Part shown: positions 56,489 through 64,000 of the stretch, in pieces
How positions within the stretch are numbered: position 1 is the first letter of the stretch
Layout of the letters: each line of letters begins with the position of its first letter
Source of the DNA: Lenzites betulinus
Lineage: Eukaryota; Basidiomycota; Agaricomycetes; Polyporales; Polyporaceae
Length of the DNA: 64,000 nucleotides
NCBI GenBank assembly: GCA_022264855.1
Contig: JABYQU010000036.1
Span: forward strand, 248,001-312,000
Reading direction: 5' to 3'
Notes under the pieces: model-generated
The model's input: the letters and a program-made list of their open reading frames with translations, nothing else
What the model was told of the DNA's origin: nothing
Database searches by the model: none
Program-made: the position numbers and the translations under genes

Positions 56489-56827
56489 GGTAGGCGCAGT
56501 GGCCTCAGACGTGGCTGTGGGCTTCCCCGACTCGCTGCATGGCGCGTGGCAGGCGTTAGCATATACATGTGCTGCGCAAATGACTTCATGACATACGACA
56601 TGTGTGCAGAAGACGGAGTGGCGGGATGAGTGGGGGAATGGACGGAGGCAAGAAGGATGCGACCGGACGCGTCGAGTGTGCGAACACGACAATCCCGTAG
56701 GCGCCGGCGCCACACGCGCGACAGCCCGCGCCTCCGCTTCGTCCTGACCGCCACCGCCTCTCTCCTCGTCGTCGCGCTCGACCGCGCCCGCCGTGTTCCC
56801 CTCGCTGCGTCGGCCACACCTGACAAC
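56489..56827. promoter_or_regulatory. Divergent promoter region, NASP / dynactin p24
   Basis: About 340 bp between divergent start codons, GC-rich. Both strands stay open through much of it, so either gene could have an upstream start. Confidence 0.4.
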
Positions 56828-57761
56828 ATGACCGCCATTGGGAGCGTCTTCCTTGGCGACGTGCAGCGCCAGCGCCTGCTGTCATCGTCCACGCCGCCGT
56901 CATCACCGCCTCCACTTAATGCGAACGGCGCGCCATACAGCTTCAGCGACGTCGACCTAGACGACACCGACCGCATGACGGCGCCGGCACCGGCACCGCC
57001 CTCCATCTCCCCTATGTTGTCATTAGAACTCCGGCTAAGGTGGCTCGAGACACTGCTCTTTGGGGCAAAGCACGATGCTCCGGAGCAGGCCGCCAAGGGC
57101 GGGGCCAAACCTGGGGAGCTCAAGGATGGAGATACTCTAGCCAGACGTGCAGAGGTGCTGCAGCGGAGGCTGGACAGCGTCGTACAGAATAGCGATGGGC
57201 TAAAGCGCTTTCTGGATAGATGTGAGGTCTAGCGCGACGTACTCTAGGCGCCCGACGCTAACTGTATGCAGACGACCAGTACGCGCACTTGCTCAGCCCC
57301 CAGTTTGCTCTCTCGGGGTCGCTGCAGATGACACCGCCGACGTACGAGAACATGTCCCCGAGCGAGCTTGAGGCGTTCCTGGGCGAGATGGAGTCGGACA
57401 TCCGTACCGCCGAACGCGACTTGCGCGAAATCAGTGCTTTGGAGGCCAAGGGCGTCACCGGAGCAGGCAAGCTTAACGATTATGAGGCTTTACAACCTCG
57501 TTTGGAGGCGCTATTCAAGGCTCATGACGAGGACCTAAACACCGCTGCTGCCCTGGAGAAGCGTATAGCGCTTCTCATGGATCGCTACGCGACCAATGTG
57601 AGTGATATCATCCGCATTGCATCCGATTTTACTGATGTTCGCAGGTGGACACACTCTCTGAGCTCTTTGTCTCATGGGACCAGTCGATTAGAGACACCGA
57701 GGACGAGGTCCATAGAATGGAACGAGATAGGACAGAAAAACAGAAACTCGGCTACGAGTAG
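56828..57761 (+). CDS. Dynactin subunit p24 (DCTN3-like)
   Basis: Likely shoulder subunit of dynactin, the dynein activator needed for nuclear migration and long-range transport in hyphae. Exons 56828-57221, 57272-57597 and 57645-57761 sum to 837 nt (278 aa). The middle region has LELRLRWLETLLFG, matching the N-terminal helix of p24. Then come LARRAEVLQRRLDSVVQN, YDQYAHLLSPQFALSG and a long coiled coil. The C terminus has LSELFVSWDQSIRDTED, which resembles the end of vertebrate DCTN3. Family sequence identity is low across kingdoms, so the call rests on helix pattern and these motifs. The first 60 residues are disordered. The start could instead be one of the later in-frame ATGs (56974, 57014). 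Confidence 0.68.
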
Positions 57762-59250
57762 ATCTGCCTTTCCTCTTCGATGATGATACCCTTGGTCAGT
57801 ATATTATTTCATCATCGCGACTTCGGTCACTAAAGTGCTCCGCTACCGCAGCGTTGCCCTATACTCCGTCATCAGTGGCTACTCTGGGCACTGCTGACGA
57901 TCATCCCCGTGCAGTGATCGATGCATGGACCAGCCAGTGCCAGCAGTGCCGGTCCTCTAATGAAGATCCAGCCAAATTCAAAGTTGACCGTCAGCGGAAC
58001 TCGCGTGGGAGCTGGCCCATGCAAGGTGGATACAGCCTGCCGTAACGCGGGTGGGATTGACAACGGGTATTGGCCTGCGTCTGCGTGGACCGTAGCTCAC
58101 GCCAGACTCCAGAGCCATACGTAACCGCGATCTCCATTTGATCAGTCCTGTGCGCCAGGCAGCCTGACAGGCACGCGCCAGTTGGCGCTGTTCCGCCGGG
58201 ACCGTGCATGTACAATTTGCCATGTTCAGAGGGCCCCTATAATGACCTGCGCTAGGCGTTCCGACACAGTACGCTGACATCGACGAGTGAACCTTGTCAT
58301 GTTGATGGAACATCTTACTATAGCTCCCGCAGATGGAACCTTGATTTCGCTCTCATCCTCATGCGGCGCCCGCAGAGACGTTGTCCGCAGCGAGCTGCTT
58401 TGCAAAGCACGCCGGCGTCTGATCTGGGCGTGTGCCGTCAATACTCAGAGGCTGCCGTAAACCCGCGTCGGTGAGTGGTACTTACACCTCGTGTCCATGA
58501 TTTCCCCCGACGGGACCTAACCGTATAGTGCGAGTGCTTGCATCCGCGTGTGGCTAGCTCTGGGTCAACGTAACGCGCGCCTGTGGCGGCGATCTGCTGT
58601 GCAGATTGCCCCCGACGAGGAGGACTTTGCCTGGGCGGAGACTTGGGTCGGGTCCAAAAACATGGGGCCCTGACGGCGTTCTAGGCTGTCGAAGGTACAT
58701 CGTATCCCAATTGGCGGGATGTCCCGCGACGAACCTCTCGCAGTATCCGTCGGGATGTTCCTGGACTAGTAGCCGACTGCAGCTGGCATATGGATGATGG
58801 CGGTGCAGTGACGGGCGTCGGCGCGCCCGCTTGCCTAGCATGTCTACAACTTGGTCCGGTCGCCTGCCACAGGCCTGCCGCGCTTTGCTCCCCGCGACCG
58901 GGCTGTTCGCCGCGCCCACGGTCGTTCAAACGTCCCGCCCTCGCGCCCTACTTGCCCTTTACGTCCATGTCCCATGCAGTGCATGTCTGTCAAGCGGTAA
59001 TCTGGGATGTTGGATCGAACATGCGGTCCCGGCCGTGGAATCCTTCGTAGAACGGATGTGGAGAGAAGCCGTTATTATGCATGGGGGACAGCCCAGGGCT
59101 ATGTTCGTCATCCGTGTACGCGGCTCTTCCGGTGCATACTTAAGACAACGTACTAGGCCTCGCTCCCCTCCACACCTTTAGCCCCTCATATACAGCCTCG
59201 GCTGCCCCACCCGCCCTCCAGTTATACTCATCTGTGCAACAACAGCAGAG
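57762..59250. other. Intergenic region, no gene recognised
   Basis: About 1.5 kb. There are open stretches on both strands, but none shows family motifs or a consistent splice model. Confidence 0.4.
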
Positions 59251-60614
59251 ATGAGCAAGAAGACTAGACCAGTAAGTGCCCCGAAACACCCTAGGATAGT
59301 GTCACGACTCCGACACCGCTTCATCTCCACAGGCGCGCCGTCTCTTTGGACGCCCCCCGGACGGACCTGGTCCACAGCAAACATTCAGTAGCACGTTCCA
59401 GGTATCGCCTGCACCCGAGCCCACCCGACAGGACCAATTCCGTGTGGACAGGAATAATCGCGCAGCGGGGCCATCGCACACGCCTGCTTTGCCAAACACC
59501 GCCGGCAATGCGGCACGCGACGATCGACGGGAGAGCGTCAATGCATCCAGCAGCTCCCAACGCCCAAGCCTTAGCGTTGTTAACGTGAGCCCGAACGCCT
59601 GTGATAATCGCTTGAGGATGGGAGAATCTGCTGCGGGTGGTTTTCCTAAGCGACGCCGCCCTTCAAACGCAGCACACCGACCTACACAAAGCAGCCCTGC
59701 TGTCACAACCGCGCAAGCAGCTGGTGCACACTTCAGCCGAAGCCGGTCTACCACCGCCGTTGCCTCCGACATGCTTAGCGGCTTCAACAACGACAGCGCG
59801 GGTCCTAGCTCTCTCCCTACCAGACTGCGCGACCGCTCGCTTCCAGCTGCCTCTGACTACCGTGGGACTTCTCAGTCGGCGCTTGGCACTCCTGGTCAGT
59901 ACTCTCCGTACGGCGCAACCTCGTCTTTCCACACGCCCTCCTCGGGTTCCGGGGTCTCCACTGGTCACCGCCGGCTGCCCTCTCATGACCTGCCCGTCTC
60001 GCCAACGGATACTTCGCTGTGGAACGCTTCTCCTTCTCCCGCACCCCACACACCAAGCTCTATGCGTGGGACAAGCGTGCCCCCCAGCTTGGCTTCAGAG
60101 TCATCTCCATACCTCGGCCTGATGATCGGCGAGTTCTCACCGGAGTTTGGCCCGACTGGTGAGCATATCGTCCTTTAACACGCCCGCACGCTCATGCATT
60201 AAATGCAGATGGGGACGAGCTCCCCCCGCTCACCCCGGACCATGCGGTCGCGGTAGAGCTCCCGCGCATCTGGGGGCGTCGGCGATCACACTCTTCTGCG
60301 CAGGGGGGCCGCAGCCGGCACGGGGGAATCTTCATGTCCGCCGAGGCGACCCAGTCGAGCATTTCGGGCAAGTGGTCTTTTTGTATGCCGCCTCGCTGCT
60401 CCGCGTGCTGACCTTACCTTCCTTTTTGGTAGTCCCCGAGGAATTGCGCGGTTTGCAATTCCCTCCCGAGGTATTTGGATTGGACGGACCGCCGTATGTG
60501 GGGCCGGGAACACCCGAAGGCGAGCTGTCGCATCTTCCCGGCCTGCATGAGCTGTCTCCCCCACGGCCGCCCCAATCATCTCGTGCTGTGTCTAGACGTG
60601 CACCCGGCTTCTAG
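59251..60614 (+). CDS. Unrecognised Ser/Pro-rich protein
   Basis: No family recognised. A four-exon model gives one intact frame: 59251-59271, 59333-60158, 60209-60367, 60433-60614, total 1,188 nt (395 aa). It starts MSKKTRPARRLFGRPPDG. Most of the protein is Ser/Pro/Thr-rich and probably disordered, with basic patches such as PKRRRPS that could act as nuclear signals. The last exon encodes a more conserved-looking segment (VPEELRGLQFPPEVFGLDG). Reaching it needs an intron with a GC donor (GCAAGT at 60368). GCAAGT is the usual form of the rare GC-AG class. A canonical reading would instead stop at about 60412 after a few extra residues. The first exon holds only seven codons. Confidence 0.55.
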
Positions 60615-61749
60615 CATACTCCCCATACCCGGCGTTCTCTCCTCGCCTCAGTGTCTCTGCTAAATTATGTGCTGCGCGACGGACGATCGGATTCCTTACT
60701 GGCAAGCAGCACAGCTCGGACTGTGATAAATAGCTGCTAGACTTGGTCATAGCGTTCCGGACAACGCGGTCCTCCTATCTGCCCCCGCCTTCCATTCACG
60801 AGTACATTATTGATACTGTACATAGTTACATTCCGTGCCTTGCATGCCTCCGCAACGATACCCCCCGGCGCACCGCTTACAGCACCGCGTTTCCACTTCT
60901 TACGCATGTCCGGCCATACGCCGGTCTTCATTCACGAACCTCACGTACTTACTACCCACGCACTGTGTATCAATCAACGACGCTCCCTCCCCTGGCGCCG
61001 ACCTCGGATCTTTGTGGGTGTCTGTTTTTTACGAGGACTCTTCGACTGCCGGCAAGTCCATCGAAGTTCCCATCACATTTGCCGCCCGGTATTAAGGCTG
61101 TGTGAGCCGGTGGCTGTTGCTCGAGTCGTATATATCCCAACCGCTCTCAGCTTCAGCGACCTGGTGACCAGCAGCTAATCGTATATATGGCTGTACGAAG
61201 TCTTGCGTCGATAGCCCTGTTCCTATTCACTTGACAAGTCATTGAATTAGCATGTACTAGCACTCTGATGTGTACCTGCTTCAATGGAGGTGTTTTCTTG
61301 GCAAAATATATGCGTACGAAGACGGTTGGGAGTTGACTTTGTCCCCGGGCATGTCGGCTGTATAGCCATTGTTACATTTATACGGTTTCGGCCTTACGGC
61401 CCTCTACTACTAAGCTTTGAATTTTGAGGCTCAAGTTGTGGGGCTCGGCAAAGACCGAAGGCGAGCGTCTTTGTCCTGATTGGGAACTCCCACTGATAGT
61501 AGTAAGTATCGTAGAGTCCGAAGACCAACCACCACCAACTGCGATAACAGGTTACGGCACACCCTCGGAAACAGACAACTGTACTGGTTTCTTACTGGCA
61601 ACCGGCACCAGTGAGACTAGACCCTCGTGCAGTACACCGACTTCGACATAACAGCCACTTTTCTTTTCGACAAGGCTGAGAGGTAAATCTGTTATCCCAG
61701 TAGAAAGATATAACACAGTACTCTAACCATATCCTTCGTCAGTGTCGTC
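60615..61749. other. Intergenic region, no gene recognised
   Basis: About 1.1 kb between two plus-strand genes. No convincing coding sequence or repeat was seen. Confidence 0.4.
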
Positions 61750-63393
61750 ATGGAGCCTTATTCCTCTCTCAGATGCCTGATCATCAGTGAGATCACCGAT
61801 GTGATTGTAAGCAATCTCGAGAGCAAGTCCGATCTCACTATGGTGGCAAGAACATGTCGCATGCTTCAAGAACCTGCCTTGGACCGACTTTGGGGTTATC
61901 AGCCCAGCTTCAAGCATCTCGTCAAAGTCCTCCCCCACGATTTGTGTTGGACGCGCACTGTGAAGAACGATGAACTCGAAGCCGAGACCCACATAGCAGT
62001 GCGACCTCAGCTCATTTCGCTACATGCGAAGCCGGCGCTGATACATAATATTTCAATAGGATCTCATGCGGACGGTCGTGAAAGCTGACATGAATCGCTT
62101 CGAGTTCTATGCTCGTCGTATCACACACTTCGACAGTCCAAGGCCAGGGGAGTATGATATGGTCGCGGTCTCGGAGCCAGTCACGCTTTCGCTTACCTTC
62201 TTTCGCTCGCTCTCCTTGCTATATCCTAACGGCGGGCTATTCCCAAACCTATCCTCTCTACGCTGCGGGCCGGGCCTGTTCATCGATGACTCGTTCTCCG
62301 CTTGGCAGCTTTTCCTCTCACCTCGGCTGGAATTTCTACGGCTCGACACGACCCGCACGACTATCGTGATCTCAGCCCTCGCGAACATTCCTGCGCGCTG
62401 TACAAATCTGAAACATATGGACGTCTCGCTGTTCGACCATGGTCCCTCATTGCATCTGTTCGCCATCGCTCTTCGTTCCATCCCCTCGCTTGTGGACATT
62501 ACAATGTATACCACAGAAGCACTGCCTTACGAGATCATCCATGCACTAGCCTCACTTCCCGCCCTTCGAACTATTACTCTGAACCCAGGCGTGTATCTCG
62601 ATACGCCCCTTCTGGATGTCGGGCGCGACATGGTGGAGTTCGCCAACAAATTCGCACTGAAGCTTGTCAATCGTGATATAGCTTCCTGCGCCCATATCCT
62701 GCAGTGGGCGCGATTTATACAACTGGAAGAGGCGATATTCATTGTCCTCGAGTACACGGCAGTTGCTCCGAATTGGGCTACCCTTTTTCACTCATGTTCT
62801 CGTAATCCGGGGTCATTGACCACGCCGAGGTTCGTGGACACGCCAGTCGGGCTCAATCAGGCCGTCCAGCTCCCTTCCCTTACCACAGTCCCCTCTCTCG
62901 ACTTCGCGACTTTCAAACCTCTTCTACCCTTCACGAACCTCCGAGAAGTAACCATGGTGTCAACATGCCGCGTGGCGCTGGACGACGACGCCATTGAGAG
63001 GTTGTCGGTAGCTTGGCCCCGTCTGGAATTCCTACATCTCATATCTACGCCGCTTCTGTCGGTGGCAAACTCGGCGGATGGCGACGGCCGGAGGAGTCTC
63101 GCCTCTCTTAGCTCACTTATACACCTCGCTCGTCATTGCCGCAACATACGCCATGTTCGCCTCCTATTGGACACGTCCACCGTTGATGAACTGTTGGCAC
63201 AAAATTCCATCAGCACAGTGGCGAACGAGTCGCTCATATGCTTCGACCCCTTCAGTCGAACTGCGACGAACCCCAGAAGGTGGCCGCCTTTTTATCGAAG
63301 CTTTTCCCGAGTCTCAAGACGCTAGACCTCTCGAATTATACGACACCGGAACTCCGTATTCCGTGGCAGCGGGTACAAGACGGGCTTGCCTGA
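61750..63393 (+). CDS. F-box/LRR-like protein with frame break near the 3' end
   Basis: Probable substrate receptor of an SCF ubiquitin ligase, of the large agaricomycete F-box family. Exon 1 is 61750-61998 and exon 2 starts at 62060 (61-nt intron). The N terminus, LIISEITDVIVSNLESKSDL followed by TCRMLQEPALDRLWG, is a diverged F-box. About 350 residues of irregular leucine-rich repeats follow (FRSLSLLYPN, LEFLRLDTTR, LREVTMVS). The frame carries on to a stop at 63325. The expected C-terminal repeat (KVAAFLSKLFPSLKTLDLSN) is in the next frame and ends at 63393. The switch is at a run of four C at 63271-63274. This is either a one-base loss, a sequencing error, or a very short 38-nt intron. 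Total about 470 aa in the extended reading. Confidence 0.65.
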
Positions 63394-63863
63394 CACGGTG
63401 GTTCTGATGGTGTGTTAGGATGCCACCATGAACCGTGACGCGGATTGTATTGGCCAGGCGATGGTGGATGCTCCCAAGTTTCCTAAAAACGTATGGTTGC
63501 CAACTTGCTGCGTATGGACGGGATCATAAGCACGACCGTATCAATCGGCGTACAACAAGCTCCCGTGATTTACGATACCAGACTACGTACTAGTAGTGCC
63601 AGGTGTAAATATCCCAGTCACAGTGAAGAATTTTTGGTGTCGCGACATTGACGAGTTTCTATGCATGTGTTCGCACAAGTAACAGTGCACGCGTGTGTGT
63701 GGGTTGCAAAAAGAGAACAAGCGACGAACAGCAGCAGTATCGGCGGTGCTCTTGACACGAGGCACGTGATCGTCGCGTCCAGTCGCGTGTTGAGTAGGCG
63801 CTCATACCGCAGGAAAAAGCGCGTCGCAATATTGATCATTCTGTTTCACTGCCACGACTGTCT
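63394..63863. other. Intergenic region, tail-to-tail
   Basis: 470 bp between the F-box gene and the next minus-strand gene. No gene was seen. Confidence 0.4.
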
Positions 63864-64000
63864 CTACACCTCCAACGCTTGTATATTCTCTGCTTGTACT
63901 ATCTTTATTGACTTAGGGTCTTCCCTTTCATCATCTTCGTCATCCTCATGATATTGGATGTCTTTGTCGTGGCGGAAACGGAAGACTCGTCTGAGTTCGT
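63864..64000 (-). CDS. 3' end of a minus-strand gene with acidic tail (partial)
   Basis: The last 44 codons of a frame that enters from beyond the right edge and stops at 63864-63866. The readable part contains RRVFRFRHDKDIQYHEDDED followed by a mixed acidic and hydrophobic end, SIKIVQAENIQALEV. The charge pattern looks like a genuine protein tail, but the stretch is too short to assign a family. Confidence 0.4.
   Translation of the reverse strand, partial: ELRRVFRFRHDKDIQYHEDDEDDEREDPKSIKIVQAENIQALEV

Noticed and set aside
56489..56720. Upstream coding extension of the NASP gene
   Set aside because: The frame is open but rich in Cys, His and Ser, with no TPR-like pattern; the downstream ATG gives a normal start.

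Overview
The window is nuclear DNA of a filamentous basidiomycete, most likely an agaricomycete such as a polypore. The evidence is GC-rich coding sequence, many phase-preserving introns of about 45-70 nt, pyrimidine-rich promoters, several microexons, and families typical of this group (DUF6534 membrane proteins, a GMC oxidoreductase, an F-box/LRR-like protein). Exon joins were worked out by hand from frame, splice sites and family motifs. Nearly all sum to an intact reading frame.

Layout. 1-10.4 kb holds housekeeping genes: the start of ornithine acetyltransferase (ArgJ, minus strand, cut by the window edge), ribosomal protein eL33, and a complete 13-exon acetyl-CoA carboxylase. 10.9-16.3 kb holds a DUF6534 membrane protein and a 22-exon GMC oxidoreductase, both minus strand. 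18.1-21.7 kb is a Ccc2-type copper P-type ATPase. 21.7-28.7 kb is gene-poor, with one unrecognised Pro/Ser-rich gene. 28.7-33.0 kb encodes a RING-H2/PH/VWA protein with the domain order of the pheromone MAPK scaffold Ste5. 34.1-35.8 kb is a predicted nuclear protein of unknown function.

36.8-39.0 kb is the most striking structure: a 2,145-bp foldback element with two nearly identical arms of about 1,017 bp, a 110-bp spacer and a flanking 10-bp direct repeat. It looks like a non-autonomous Mutator-like foldback transposon. 39-41 kb holds degenerate repeats. At 41.2 kb lies an inverted paralogue of the first DUF6534 gene with an identical exon plan.

43.2-57.8 kb is dense housekeeping again: glycerol kinase, GH47 alpha-1,2-mannosidase, an AP180/CALM clathrin adaptor, gamma-glutamyl phosphate reductase, a NASP-type histone chaperone and dynactin p24. 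59.3-63.4 kb holds an unknown protein and an F-box/LRR-like gene with a reading-frame break near its end. The 3' end of one more minus-strand gene enters at the right edge.

The genes do not form one pathway. Each housekeeping gene stands alone, some sharing divergent promoters (ArgJ/eL33, mannosidase/AP180, NASP/dynactin).
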